From Ochotona curzoniae (lineage: Eukaryota; Chordata; Mammalia; Lagomorpha; Ochotonidae): a stretch of 64,000 bases of DNA. The position numbers and the translations under genes are program-made. Location of the stretch: the NCBI RefSeq assembly GCF_017591425.1, contig NW_024466599.1, positions 57,859,501-57,923,500 on the forward strand, read 5' to 3'. Numbering within the stretch: the first letter of the stretch is position 1; every line of letters starts with the position of its first letter. A model generated the notes under the pieces. It saw only the letters and a program-made list of their open reading frames with translations. It was not told where the DNA came from and ran no database searches. This document shows, piece after piece, positions 1 to 12,539 of the stretch.

Positions 1-990
1 AAAATCATTTTTACCATTAGTAAGTAGAATATCGTGTCACTTTTGCAATTTCAGTTAAATAGAAGACTTTTAGAAATGCTTGCCACAGTACAATAACTTC
101 TTTAACTCAACAACTGTATTATACTTTGTCCCCATATTATCAATAAGCTCATGTGTTTCCTCTCTTGGAGAGAAATGCTATGCATCTAAACTTCCATACC
201 TACTTATTTTCTGAAACATGCTACTGCTCATAACCCCACCCTGGAAACCCTCATGGATTTACCAATATATAAAATAAATGACATCAGTTCTTAGAAATCC
301 TTGCCCATTGACTTTTAATGTCAATGACTGATTTCTAAGATATGACAATACACAGTAAGACAATACAGTCTAGATGGCTATTTCCCCTAACAGAGTACAA
401 TCAACTCAGAGGAAATGAAACCTTCTAAGTCATGGACTAATTTAAGATAACTATAAATTTCCTATGAACAGCTTGACACAAGTAAGAATTCAAAAAAATT
501 ATTGCAAATTGACAAATAAAGGAACAAATGAGTATGTGTTTAAATAGATCCGTGACTGTATAAATGGAATTAAAGGGAGAATATTCAGATAAAGTTAACT
601 TATTTTTAGCAAAGTTGGGCTCTGGGTCTATACTCATAATCGGAGATGATAGCAGTACATTCTTCATAGTCTTGCATGGGATTTTTCAGCGAGCAAGCAA
701 AAGACTTTCATTTTATTATCAACACATACTACGTAGGATTAGCTTGCGGTTCTGAGGAATGAATATTAAAAGATGGCAGAGAAAATTAGTGTCAAACTCC
801 ATTGGCATATAATACACATATAGTTTGATTATTCAGTTACTGCAACTATAATTTATATTGGCAACATCCAGTAAATGTCCATTAATGAGAAGTGAGGACA
901 TGCTTGACACATGTCCCATCAAAGCTGAAGAAGAAAATGGAAACATTTGACCTCTTTTTTTGTGAAGATTTGATGGGATCGCATTTTCAA

Positions 991-1035
<45 letters not shown>

Positions 1036-1685
1036 GATTTTTATGGGTAAAATGTTTCAGCAGTATAATAGAAAGATCATCTCTTGACAAGTTTCTTTGG
1101 CAGTATGAGGGTGCCAACTAAGCTGGGCCTAGAGACATGATTCTATACTTGAAGCTATAATATCATGCAGCAGAGTTGTGAAGCTCCCTGCATGGCAACA
1201 CATGCTGAGCCAGAGAGAAGCCTTCCTTTGGTCGCAATGGCCAATAACATAGCTTTAGAAAGCCTCATGCTATACATCAGTGTTTAAGATTCCTCAGAAA
1301 GAAGCCTAAAAGGCCTATATTCTTTTACAGAGAAGCAATTCACATGCTGCAGTTCAACCGTGCTGGGTAATTTCGTATGCTCAAGTATGTTATATTTTTT
1401 TAATTTAATGTATTATACAATGATACATCCAGCCTCATTAAGTGATCACTTCAGTTATGACAATGGATAACCATAATCATTAAACTAATGACATCTGTCA
1501 CCATCAGCCACAGGGGTAATGAATCAGTAACAAGACCAAATTTACATCAGATCCACAATGACTGGTGATAAAGAATGAATGGTGACATAGGAGGGTTATG
1601 TATCTAACCCAAAATCTTGAAAGATAAAACAAAGTATCATGATTGTTTTAATTCTTTATAATATTAATGGGTCATAATGCAGCAC
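1..1685. other. unique AT-rich DNA, no gene seen
   Basis: I see no coding exon, RNA gene or recognisable transposon here apart from one long A run. Open frames are short and have no recognisable protein features. Confidence 0.6.
1003..1032 (+). repeat. poly(A) run of 30
   Basis: An uninterrupted run of 30 A. It could be the tail of an unrecognised retrocopy ending near 1002, but no matching source sequence or flanking duplication was found. Confidence 0.9.
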
Positions 1686-1935
1686 TTTTTTTTTAAGATT
1701 TATCTATTTTACTTGAATGTCAGAGTTAGAGAGTAGGTGAGGGGGAGACACACAGAGAGAGAGAACTTCTGTCAGGTGGTTCATTCCCCAGGAGGTTATT
1801 AAAAGTCTATCACGTGGGTGCAAGAACCCAAGGTCCCGGAGCATCCTCTGCTGCTTTTCCTAGGTCATTAGCATGGAGCTGGATTGGAAGTGGAACAGCG
1901 AGAGCTAGAATCAGTGCCCATAAGCAATGGAGCTT
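1686..1935 (-). mobile_element. CSINE (tRNA-derived SINE), diverged
   Basis: Reads in reverse from a T-rich tail ('aagatttatctattt') through the pyrimidine-rich 3' section to 'agaatcagtgcccata', the reverse of the box B/GGCGCC area. The tRNA-like head beyond that point is poorly matched, so this copy is probably 5' truncated or eroded. Confidence 0.75.
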
Positions 1936-2251
1936 TTAAAGTGTATTCTATAAGGAAATATTCATGAATCATCCAAAGCAATAGATTCAATAAATTTTCT
2001 GAGCTTTTCCAAACACCAGCATACACTAAATGAAAGTTTAAATGTGACAATTGCCTGTCCGGATATAAAGGTTTCTTTCAAATTACTGACAATTTGCTAC
2101 TTTCTTTAGCTACTTCCATTGTTATCTGCACAAATAAGTAATACATATGACCTCCCTTCTCTAGGACCTAGCCTTCCACACTGTCTTACACTGTTACTAT
2201 CAAAAGAATACTCATACTGTGTCTCCTTCTATCTGGGTCCTTTCTTTCTTA

Positions 2252-2590
2252 CAAAAAAAATGCATTTATTCATTTATTCTCATTTGAAAAGCAAATTTAC
2301 AAACAGAAGGAGGGACAGAATAAAGGTCTTCCACCCGCTAGCTCACTCCACAAATGGCTACAATGGCCAGAGGGTAGCTGATCCAAATCTGAGGGCCAAA
2401 AGCCCTTTTGGGTCTCCCACACAGTTTCAGGGTCACAAGGCTCTGGGCCATCCTCTGCTGCCTTCCAGGGCCATAAGCAGGGAGCCCAATGGCAAGTGGG
2501 GCAGCGGGGCATAAATCAGCAACCCTACACGATGCTGGCACCACAGAGGCCTGGCTTGCCAAGCCACAATGCAAAGGGTCTTTTCTGTTT
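2252..2590 (-). mobile_element. CSINE, diverged, near full length
   Basis: The order is tail (aaaaaaaatgcatttattc), 'gatccaaatctgagggccaaaag', 'tctgggccatcctctgctgcc', 'aagcagggagcc', then the tRNA-like head reversed. Open frames of 63-131 codons across it are by-products of the SINE. Confidence 0.8.
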
Positions 2591-3117
2591 AACGCCATCA
2601 TGAATTCATTTCAGTTAATATTCATATACAACTGCTTTCTACATTTTGACAGAATTATCTGGAAACAGAGCTACCTTTGAATTCTAAAATCAACTAACAA
2701 GATACATTTAAACAGAGATAAATGTGACATTCTGAATGCATATTACACAGAAGGTAAAAATTACAATGCCACTTTTTAGAGTTCCTATTTGTTTTGACTA
2801 TGAGGAAGCTCACAATAACCTATGTGGTCATTTCTCCTTATGTTAACTTCCATTTCCACAAGGTTTGTTTGTTCGGATTCTCATTTTCTATCACTTTATT
2901 TTAGCTCCAATTACAAATATACAATATGTGCTTATTTTATAAATATGTATGTTTTCTTATAATTATACTTAATATTTTGCTACTGGGTGAAGCACAATTA
3001 ACTATTAGCAATAAAATACAGATTAGTTGTAGTGTATGAAAAAAAATCACAGGAGTTAACAGTTTAGGGCAGGTTGATGTGAACCCAAGTATGTCTAACT
3101 TTCAAAACATGTACAAT
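2591..3117. other. unique AT-rich DNA
   Basis: No gene or repeat recognised. Confidence 0.55.
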
Positions 3118-3435
3118 TGGGCCCTGCATGATAGGCTAGAGCCTAAATCCCCACCATGGGTGCACCAGGATCCCATATGGGAGCTAGTTTGTGTTCCAGG
3201 TGCTCCACTTTCCATCCAGTTCCTTGCTGGTGGCCTGGGAGAGCAGTTGAGGATGGCCCAAAGCTTTGTGACCCTGCACTTGCATGGAAGAGCCAGAAGA
3301 AGTTCCTGGTTCCTGTCTTAGGATCAGCCCAGCTCTGGTTGCTGTAGCTGCCTGGGGAATGAAACAACAAGTGGAAGATCTTTCTCCATCTCCTTCCCTC
3401 TGTAAATCTGGCTTTCCAATAAAAATTAAAAATAG
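3118..3435 (+). mobile_element. CSINE, moderately diverged
   Basis: Starts GGGCCCTGCATGATAGGCTAG, carries 'ggatcccatatgggagc', 'gcctgggagagcagttgagg' and 'gatggcccaaagctttg', and ends 'ctttccaataaaaatta'. The head, body and tail are all in order. Confidence 0.85.
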
Positions 3436-3651
3436 GCATAATTAAGAGTTAAAATACATAAAAATACTGTATTATAGAGTATATTTCTACATTATATTGA
3501 CTAAACCAATTTTAGCACAATTACTTGAATTTGAAAATCATACATTAACAGACTGGTAACTATTCTCGGTAAATTCATACAACACAGCAGAATATGAAAC
3601 AAGATAATGCCTTGAATGTTCATGTGTATCATCCACTGTTAATCCACTGCA

Positions 3652-3960
3652 CAGCCAAGTTGGTGGCACAGCAAAATGAGCTACTGCTGATGACTCTGGT
3701 CTCCCATATGGGCACTGGTTCTAGTGCTTGTATGCCTGGGAAAACAGCATAAACCCAGTTCTTCAGTGCCTAACACCCATGTGGAAGAGCTGGATGGAAT
3801 TCTAGGATCCTGGCTTTGCACTGGCCAGATCCAATCACTGTGTCTATTTGAGGAGTAAGCCAGCACAAAGAAGATTATCTTTGTTTCTCCCACTTTCTAA
3901 TCTTGCATTTCAGATAAAAAATAAATGAATGAATAAACAAATAAATAAATAAATAATAAA
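3652..3960 (+). mobile_element. CSINE with AAAT-repeat tail
   Basis: Diverged copy: 'ggtggcacagcaaaatgag' is the box A area, and 'ctcccatatgggcactggtt' the box B area. The tail has expanded into an AAAT/AATG microsatellite at about 3918-3958. Confidence 0.75.
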
Positions 3961-4264
3961 CTAAAAACACCAATATAGGAATTTTCCCCACCTGTTTTTA
4001 TAAAACGTGTTAGACTCACTAAGAACCAAAGAAAATGCACTGGATTTTACAAATATAAACCTTTCGATGTATGGTCATCTAATGTCATCTATGTCAGTTC
4101 ATATTATCAGCTATCTTACTGCTTTTGAATTCATCAGGCATGATGACATTTATAACAGGCAGCAAATAGTCCAAATTTTTTAACATAAGAATAGCATACA
4201 TGCCATCAACAAATAAAGGGATACCCAGATAGACCCTCCATATCTAAGCTATTGTATTTCCTTT

Positions 4265-7200
4265 AATATTTTTATGTCAGTTTTATTTTTTATTGTATAA
4301 ACTTCATTTTTGATAATTTTCATGTATTTGATTAGGGTGCAAAGGGTCAAGGGCTAGACCCTTGAGGAATGCTGGTGAGACCATTGTTTTCACATTCTTT
4401 TTCCTTCCTATCTAGGGGGAAGGGAGGGATGAAGGGGGAAGCCGCACACAGCCTCCCAACCATTCCAGGGTCCCCGATGTTGGGCATGCTCCAAGGGTCC
4501 TGCTCAAGTGGTTTTGATAATTCAACAGTTCTGTATTGTGGCCAATCTTGCCACTCCAAGCATGATGAAATTCACCAGACTCCACTGGCCGACACAGTCC
4601 ACCTTAAAGTCTCTATTTGCCCAGATATTCACTGCCAACTCTTGGCTGGGGCAGTTGATAGATTTGTTCTTTCATCCATTCTGTTATGGAATCAGGTGTC
4701 CTCTGCAGGCTCCAGTGTACTGCCATATCCTCCGTGTGCATGTGGATATGCTGTCCACTGCTCTAAGCTACTGAGGAGACCCAGCTCTGACATATGCACT
4801 TCATTTCCAGACCATGGAACCTGCAATTCTCTCTATGGTTGGGCTTCTGAGTCCAGCAGTTCAATGAGGGATTCCCAAAGAAACTTCATCTGAGCTAATC
4901 CTAGACCTGATTCTTGTGTATGCATGCCAATACTGGGTCTGGTATAGTTGGTTGCCCAAATCGGCAACTTTGCGCACACTGTTAGTAGCAATTGCTGAAT
5001 CAGCTGTCTCTACCCCATCTTCTACACAAACCAATGGGATTACGGTCCAGCCTGATCCTGTCCACCACACACTTGGCCCCCACACAAACCAGTGGTAGTC
5101 TAGTCAGAGCAACTCACAATATCTCCCACCAGGCCCAACCCCTGCCCAGGTTCCGATGCTTGCAGCTATGTACAGGAGACAGGCCCAGTCTGTCCCACAT
5201 CCCATTCAGCTTTCATACATATCAATGGACACTGAAGCCTGGTTCAACCCAAACAGCCCCCCTATCCAGCCCACACTTGTGCCAGCAGGTGCCACTCTGT
5301 CTAGCCATGCCTGTCCCAGTCCAGGTTCTCATGCTCACCAGTTAGAATGGCAACCCAAGAGGGAGGTGCCCACTGGTTCCCTAATGGGCTCACTCCCACT
5401 CTTGGATCTTGCACTATCCAGATGGTACTGCAGTTTAGCTCAACAGAGTTTTCCCCTGTGCCAGCATCTGATAGCTGATTCTGCAGCAAAGCACAACCAA
5501 CCCACACCCACTTTGGCTTATGCACATACCAGTAGGTACAGTATGCCCAGCCTGGCTTGTCTCGGATCCAGCTTACACACAGGCCAACAGGTGTTGTAGC
5601 CTGGCCTAGCCTGGTCTGCCCCCAATCCCAGCTCTCATGTTCAGTGGGATTATTGGCCTAGCAAGGAAGCTCCCTGAAGCCACCCTACTGGGTTCGTCTA
5701 CTCTCCCCAGATCTCACATGTGTTGACTGGGCAACTGTGGCCCAATCTGGCATGGCCTGCCTCACCTCAGCATTTGCCAGCGGGTGCTGTAGCCTGGCCT
5801 AGTCCAGTCTGGCCCAGCCAGCCACCAGTTGCAGCTCACACTGGTGTGGACAACCTAGCCCAGCCCAGCCAGCCCCCAGCCCCGGCCCTAATGTGAACTG
5901 GCTGGTATTGCAGCCTAACTTGGCATGACCACACATCATGCTGGCTCTCAGATTTGCCAGTGGATGATATGAACTACTTGCCCCAGACCTAAGCCAAAGT
6001 TTAGCCTGTGGGTACTTTCCCTGACCTGGTCTGGGCTGTTCCCCTTCTTGGTTCTTGTGCTTACCTGCAAGGACTGTGTCCCGACAGAGGTGTTCCCTAA
6101 GCTCTTCCATCAAAACCTCTCCCAATGCCAGATCTCATAAACACTGGTGGGTCCATAGACCAGCCTTACTTAGTCCACCTCCTGTCCTAGCAAGAACAGT
6201 AGCCTTTCTTGGTTGGCCCTCACCCATTCCGGTTCTTACTGTTGAGTGCTACAGCCCAGCCAAACCTAGTCCACACCCAGACATACCTATGCATGGCTCA
6301 GCAGGGGCGGAGACCTGTCCTACACCCGCCCTGTTTCTCATGAGCACCAGCAGATGCTGGAGTCTAGCCCAGTCTGGCATACCCCAGACCCAGCCCACAC
6401 CCATGCCAAAAGAGACTACAGCTTTGTCCAGACTAGAACACAGTCCCCACTCCAGCCCCTGAGTTCACCAGTGGGACCCGCAACCCAGCCAGGGCATCAC
6501 CTTAGCTGCCCAACAAGGCCTGATCCCAGACACGGATCTTGTGCATGCCAGTGGTTGCTCTGACCTAGCTTGGCATAGTCCTTGCCCTATCTTGGCCTTT
6601 GCCTTCAGATGCTGCATCCTGGCCAGGCCCAGCTGGTACACAGTCCTAACTCTCAATGGTCGGTACTACAACCTGGCCCTGCTCAGTATGCTCTCACCTC
6701 TGACTCATGCAAAAGAGTAGGTATAGCAGTCTAGTCCGGCATGATCTGCACTCCATCCTGGTTTCTGCACTTGCCGGTGGGCTATGGTTTGCTTGGCCCC
6801 ACCTATTCCACCCCTTTCCAACTTACACACTTGCTGACAGATGGAGCTACCCTGACCAGCCTGCCCTACACCCAGGCCTGGACCACATGCTCATCAGTGA
6901 AAACTATGACCCACTAGGGGAGTTTCCCAGGATTCTCCACTCAGGCCAATCCCAGACCCAGATCTCACACATGCCAGTGGGTACTTGGCCCTTACCCAGC
7001 ATGGCCTGCCCCATCAATCCTGGCCTTTGTATGAGCTGGTGCAGCTCAACCTGCTCCCCACCCTCTTTTAGGGTACTCATGTGTGTGCTGCAGGCTGAAC
7101 CTGCCTTGCTAATTCCCAGTCACAGTACTGGTCATGCCTAGCTCAGACCATCACCATCGAAACTCTCAAGCTAACCAGCCAACTTGTAATTCCATAGGGT

Positions 7201-7850
7201 TGGGCCCACATAGGCCCCATAGACTCCAAGCCCAGACCTGGTTCTCTTGAATGCTGGTTGGTGTCATAGTCAAGTCTAATGTGAGTCATTCCCTGATCTG
7301 ACACTCACTGTTAGGTATTGGGATCTAGCCCTGCCAGACATGCCTCCAGCCACAGTTTGCATGTGCACTGGCATGTGGTGGTCAGCCATGTTCCATGCTA
7401 ACAAACCCAACCCATGTGGACTGCTGCATCAGTATGGCCGATAAAGATCTTCAGGTCTCTCCCCTCCAAACCAGCAGGTCTCAGTCCTCTCGCTTACCTG
7501 CAAGTACAGTGGCCCCGTTGTTTGGTATCCCTCAGGACTCATTCCTCACCTACATGTACAGTGGCCTCACCTACTGTCCCTAGGCAGTAATTCCATATCC
7601 CTAAAACCCCAGAGCTCACTGCCCACTGGCCACCGGGTAAAGCCTTGAGCCAGTTGTTGCTCTGGCTGCCCAGAACCACAAGCCCAGGACCCTAATCCCC
7701 CCACACCCTCCACCTAGCAGTGGTAGATAGGAAGCCAGGATCGCCAGCAGGAAGCCTAGCCCAGCAAGGGTTACCCCAGCCACAGCCATGTGACTTGGGG
7801 ATCCAGACACCCACGCCATTACCTCAAGCTACTGGAAAAAATACAAAGAA
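4265..7850 (-). mobile_element. large GC-rich composite retroelement-like block
   Basis: This block is C-rich on the plus strand and G-rich on the minus strand, unlike the AT-rich DNA on both sides. Read on the minus strand, about 3 kb of degenerate tandem units is followed by a non-repeated section (about 4900 to 4375). It then ends with 'cttgaccctttgcaccctaa' and an A/T-rich terminus near 4265-4330. The same terminal sequence occurs at 62426-62560 as a short copy on the other strand, as expected of a retrotransposon 3' end. No reverse transcriptase, envelope or other recognisable frame exists in it; the longest frames (144-174 codons) follow the repeat composition. The 5' limit near 7850 is set only by the change in base composition. 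It could be the 3' UTR of an unrecognised L1 lineage, a non-autonomous composite element, or a minisatellite next to a 3' end. Family not named. Confidence 0.5.
4900..7600. repeat. degenerate GC-rich tandem repeat (about 60-95 bp units)
   Basis: Short phrases recur in a loose order: 'gccagtgggtgct', 'agcctggcctagtctg', 'cccagctctcac'. Examples are near 5595, 5790, 6960 and 7020. Units are strongly diverged, so the period is approximate. The minus strand has many GGG/TGGG tracts, which could allow G-rich secondary structures in a transcript. Confidence 0.6.
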
Positions 7851-8404
7851 TCTCACTCTACAATAAGACCTTGTAAAAGCCTCTAGAGTTTGAAATTTGT
7901 CTGAGCAGCACACTCATGTTAGGTTTAAATTTGGTTTCAAATTAAGAAGACGCTCATAATCAGTGAGTAGATGGACTAAGTGCCTTATAATTCTCCTAAA
8001 TTTGCGTTCATAGTGTAATACACGAATTACTAGTGCTTTTCTTTATGTAGTACTCCCTGTTTTTCCCTATTATTAAAGATTTAAATTATTCAATTTGGTT
8101 TCCAATATCCTGCATGATCCCACCTCAATGAAGCAAAATGACTCTATTAGCCATTCTTATACATTATGAATTTAGAATAAAAAGATTCATCCATTGCCTC
8201 AGATTGTTGAAAGAATAAACAATACACGAAGAGAAAGCATAAACATTATAAACATTAAAAAGCCAACTCTCATACTCAAAATTTTCACTGCCTTCATTGT
8301 CAGGCATTCAATTATTCTCCAGTGAAAAATTGATCTCTTTTCTCAAATAAAGTACAATTCCTATTGAGAGAGAGAATCAATGGTGAATAGAAAATCATAA
8401 TATT
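7851..8404. other. unique AT-rich DNA
   Basis: Composition returns to AT-rich at the edge of the GC block. No gene or repeat recognised. Confidence 0.55.
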
Positions 8405-8850
8405 AGGGCTGGTGTTATGGGGCAGCAAGTTAAGATACCTTTTGCAGTGCCAGCATCCTATACTTGAACTCTAGTCCTAATTCTAGCTGCTGCTCCAATC
8501 CAGCTGTTAATGCTCCTAGAAAAACAGTGGATGATGGTCTACATAAATACTTGGGCTCTTAGCACCCAAGTGGAATACCCACATGGAGGTCCAGACTCCT
8601 AGCTTCAATCTGGGCCATCTCAGCCAGGTGCAGGTACACGTGAGTCTGGGTTTCCAGCAGCTCTATGTTCAGGCGCCATGGGAGGGCAGGGTAACAGCAT
8701 TCAGATACCTCCTTTCCCCACTTTTGTCCAGAGATGAAACAGAAGATGGAAGACTGACACCCCTCTCTCTAGACATTCATGCTCTCTCTCTATCTCTCTC
8801 TCTCAATTTCCTCTCTATCAAGATTTCTTTCTGTTTTCGAAATAATAAAT
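8405..8850 (+). mobile_element. CSINE, old, with internal expansion
   Basis: Head 'gggctggtgttatggggcag' and a CT-rich section (8770-8805) followed by an A/T tail are recognisable. The copy is about 100 bases longer than usual, with extra sequence between about 8630 and 8730, probably a later insertion or partial duplication. Confidence 0.65.
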
Positions 8851-9019
8851 TGTAAAATATAGATGTAAATTAATATAAATTCTACCATAAAACTTATGCT
8901 AACATTTTTCAAATCTTTGTTCTTTCTCTTTTCAACTTGCACTTCACAAAGAAGACAAAAATAGACAAAGATCTATTTTAATATAATGTTACAGATCACT
9001 CTCCTGCTATTCCCAACCA

Positions 9020-9290
9020 GCTACGAGACAGCACCACCCAGTAGTTAGGACCTCAGCCTCCAAAGTCCAGTAACCCAGATTTCACCCCAGTTCTGTGATG
9101 GACGACTAACTGTGTCATCAACAGTAAATTTACCAACTTTCTCTGAGTCTCCATATCCTATATCATAAAATAAGGAATTAGAGCAATGTGCCTACTGTAG
9201 GATTGTTGTGAGGATTAATGAAGTATAAAACTTCATTAAACTTGAAACAGAATCTAGCACATAGTGTCCCAGACGAACTGAGGATAATTA
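9020..9290 (+). mobile_element. MIR (ancient tRNA-derived SINE)
   Basis: In order: 'cagcctccaaagtccagtaa', 'gtgtcatcaacagtaaattt', 'ctctgagtctcc', 'attgttgtgaggattaatga' and 'gaatctagcacatagtg'. These match the MIR core and its 3' end. The copy is diverged, as expected for a family older than placental mammals. Confidence 0.8.
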
Positions 9291-9602
9291 TGATGATGCA
9301 ATGATGATAAAGCGAGACTTTTATCTTTAAATGATTACCTATGTGATTTTCAATCATAACTACAGATTCAGTCAGATTTACCAGATTGAAATGAGAGGAA
9401 CAAAGCAATGATTTGAGATATTTGAAGCAGGATTAAAATGAGAACCACAAAAACAAATTGTCCTCAAGTGAATCTTTAAATATTAATTAATTAATATCAT
9501 TTCTTACTTTGTTTCTAATCCTCAAGCAGTCAATTAATAAATGGAGCTTTGTTGCATAATAAATTAGCGCATAGTTTAGTGGCAGAAAAAAAAATTCAGA
9601 CA

Positions 9603-9945
9603 TTGAACTGGCATTCAGGTCTAGTGGATAAAGCCACAACCTGCAATTTCAGTATCCCATATGGCCACCTGCCTCTGTCCTGTTTGTTACACTTACCATC
9701 CAGCTCCCTGCTGATACACTGAAAAATTCAGTGGAAAATAGACCAAGCCCTTGGGCTCCTGTAACCAACTGGGAGACCCGTATGAAGCTCCCATCTCCTG
9801 GCTTCAGCTTGGCCCAGCGCTGGCCATTGTGGCCATCTGGGAATTGAACCAGCATATAGATTCATCTGTTTCTGTCTCTGTGTCTTTCTCTCTCTAACTC
9901 TGATCTCTGACTTTCAAAATCAACAAATAAATCCTTAGGAAAAAA
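9603..9945 (+). mobile_element. CSINE, old form
   Basis: Contains 'gtatcccatatgg', 'catccagctccctgctgat', 'cttcagcttggcccagcgc' and 'ggccattgtggcc', and ends 'caacaaataaatccttagg'. Its body is nearer the shared rabbit/pika form than the young pika form. Confidence 0.8.
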
Positions 9946-9975
9946 ATATACATATTTTCTACAGAACAAGAATTT

Positions 9976-10215
9976 ACAAGTAGCATAGCTGGTTAAGTCA
10001 CCATCTGTCCAAGGTAGCCCACTTCCAATCCAGCTCCCTGCTACCTAGGAAAGCAGTGGAAGATGGCCCACAATGGAGTTCTTGTTTCCTGGCATCAGCT
10101 TGCCTAGCCATGATGATTGCAGAAATTTGGAGAATTGGAGAATGAGGGAGAGGGTGGGAGATTTCTTTGTCTATCTCCCTCCCTCCGTCACTCTGTCTTT
10201 CAAACAAACTGTTTT
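9976..10215 (+). mobile_element. CSINE, eroded, internal deletion
   Basis: Only 'catagctggttaagtcacc', 'atccagctccctgctac' and 'agcagtggaagatggccca' are clear. The box B area and part of the body are missing. Confidence 0.65.
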
Positions 10216-11130
10216 TCAAAGGAAAACAGAAAACAAAGCAGCAAGCGAGTATCTGTGAAGGCCACAGCCACCTCAAATTCCAATTAAAGCAGTGCTTAAT
10301 CATGAAAATTCAGCTATTCACAGGTAGTACAAAATCAGGTCTTACCTGTATATTGATTAATAACTGAATGTCAATGTACTTACTCTCTAGCAGACGCGTT
10401 CATAACATGGGAGCTGGTTTCCATCACAGCAAGTAAGAGAAAAAGTGACCGGGGAGAGGTAAAAATACCTTCTGCTACAATCTCATTTTTGAAGTGACAC
10501 TCGGCACTTTTGTCAACCTACATACACTAGAAGGAAAGCAGTAAGCAAAGACCCTCTCAACAGAAGGAGATTACACAGAGGAATGAATAGTAGTAGGGAG
10601 AGATGATTGGGCCCATACTGGAGACTGACTGTTAGTGTCTGTAATGTTCAATCCATGAAGGCATGACACTGTCTGCATACTAGCAAAGCATGATCTATTC
10701 TGCCATGAAGTGCTCAGACATTACTTTCTTAATTGTGATGGTTAAAAAGAACTGTGATCAGATGTGTCAGTGTGTATAATTCGGAGTATTTGTTTTAAGG
10801 CAATTAGGGAGCAGGGGCACTCACATTGAACTAAAGCTCAGAAAAGCATTCTTTCCCACCAAAGCCAAATGATAATATCTTCCTAACTGCTCTATCATAG
10901 ATCAGAGAGACAGACTAGGACTGAAGTCAGTTACAACTGATGGGGCATACGATAGAATCATACCACTAGTTGGGGGAAGAAACTTCTGTGTCAATAACAG
11001 CTGTATAAAGCAAACTAAAGTGAACTCTCAAATCTAAGCATCACTCAGATTTATGCATAAGACAAAACCAAGAAAAACAAGAACGGCAACTAATACACAG
11101 AATAGTCAAGATGTGACAAACCATACAAAT
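10216..11130. other. unique DNA
   Basis: No gene, exon signal or repeat recognised. Confidence 0.55.
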
Positions 11131-11134
11131 TTCC

Positions 11135-11300
11135 ACCATAATCTTTACAACCTTACGAGATAGGTCTTACTACTACCAGATATTTTGCAAAGCATTAGAC
11201 TTAGTAATTTGCCCAAGACCATATAATGATGTAAAGTAACTTGCCAGGGATCAAGGGGCTTGTTAATGGCAAAGCTGGTCTGTAAATGAAAACAACAGGT
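11135..11300 (-). mobile_element. MIR fragment
   Basis: 'caaccttacgagataggtct', then 'gtaacttgccagggatca' and 'aatggcaaagctggtctg', follow the reverse complement of the MIR consensus. Confidence 0.65.
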
Positions 11301-11502
11301 TCCAGAACTTGTGCACAAAATCAGAGATGAAAGCCCTTCACTTGAAACTCAGTATAGTAATCACGTGGGCCTTTGCAGGCTGATAAACACAGCCAAGCAC
11401 AGAGGTAAGTCAGTAACATTAAGCAAGAAGGACATTTCAAACAAGAACCCAAGCAGACACATTACCTAAGCAGTATTGGATTACAATTTGTACCATTTTC
11501 TT

Positions 11503-11550
11503 AAAGAAAGAAAGAAAAAAAGAAAAAAAGAAACAAAGAAACAAAGAAAC
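11503..11550 (+). repeat. (GAAA)n / (CAAAGAAA)n simple repeat
   Basis: A run of AAAG units changing to GAAACAAA units, all purine except for the C. No SINE body precedes it. Confidence 0.9.
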
Positions 11551-12241
11551 GCTGTCAGGTTGGTGGGCTGTTGTATGAGATATTCATGACATTAAATTAT
11601 GTGGTTTTTCATATTCATTCTGTGGATGAGTGAAATTATTTTCACATTATTCCTTTCAATGTCATCAAAATGTCCTTATTACTGAAATGCCATCTGGCAA
11701 CACGTATCCAGGTAAATCTTAACAATAATACTCTGTGGCAGTAAAGAACTACAGTCATAAATTCACATATCCTCATCATTAAAAATATTATTCCAACCTT
11801 CCCCCAGTCACCACCACCCAATGTCTCCCTCTCACTCTCTCCCTCTGACTCTGACCTCCCTTGGAGTCTGGCAGAGAGTGGCTACGGGAAAGACAAAGTT
11901 CAGAAAGTCAAACTTCCTCCCAGGATGACGTGGAATTTTAATTATTTTTTTCCCCAGTATCCAATCGGCATTCAGTATATTCCAGGAAACTCCCTCGTAA
12001 CACCCTTGCGCAAGCACAGAAGTCTGTTTTCGCCCACAAAGGCGCTGTGACTGCCGTGCTGTGGCAGCCCCCCAGGCCTGCCTGGAGCAGGGGCGGAGAC
12101 TGACGTGGACACCCACCCAAAGGACAGCCCACATCCCGAGGAAGAAAACCACTGCGAGCACACGCGCAAACGCTGCAATGTGCCTCTTACCCGCCTAAGG
12201 ACTGGGAGAGGCCGAGGCAGGGTCCGAATAAAAAGAAGGCA

Positions 12242-12340
12242 ACTCACCTAGCTGCTTCCTCCGTTTCCCTTTCCGCCTCCTACAAAAGATGGCTTGTTCC
12301 TCGGGGGTTTTCAATTAGACAGGAACTGAATACATTAACC
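12242..12340 (-). other. candidate minus-strand first exon with splice donor
   Basis: On the minus strand, a purine-rich stretch runs into CAGCTAG|GTGAGTT, with the exon end at 12248 and the intron starting GTGAGT (12247-12242), a consensus donor. It lies about 300-450 bases from the CpG-dense core and points away from the plus-strand candidate exon, the usual layout of a divergent promoter. The 5' limit is not visible. A chance donor cannot be excluded. Confidence 0.35.
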
Positions 12341-12539
12341 TTTTCTGCATGAAATACATCTATCAGAAAAACCCTGGCGTGCCCTTATACGCCAGGACCG
12401 GGCTCTGAGGAAAGCTATCACGATAGCCAGTAAACAGCAGCTTGGAAGCCACCGTTACTCCATATGAATAAAACAACACATTTTTAAAATGACCTTTCAC
12501 AAGAAATGTAACATTTTTGGTCCGTTCTCATATTTTCTA

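Noticed and set aside
4369..4893. 174-codon plus-strand open frame
   Set aside because: It lies antisense in the 3' section of the GC-rich element, where low AT content leaves several overlapping frames open. No recognisable domain.
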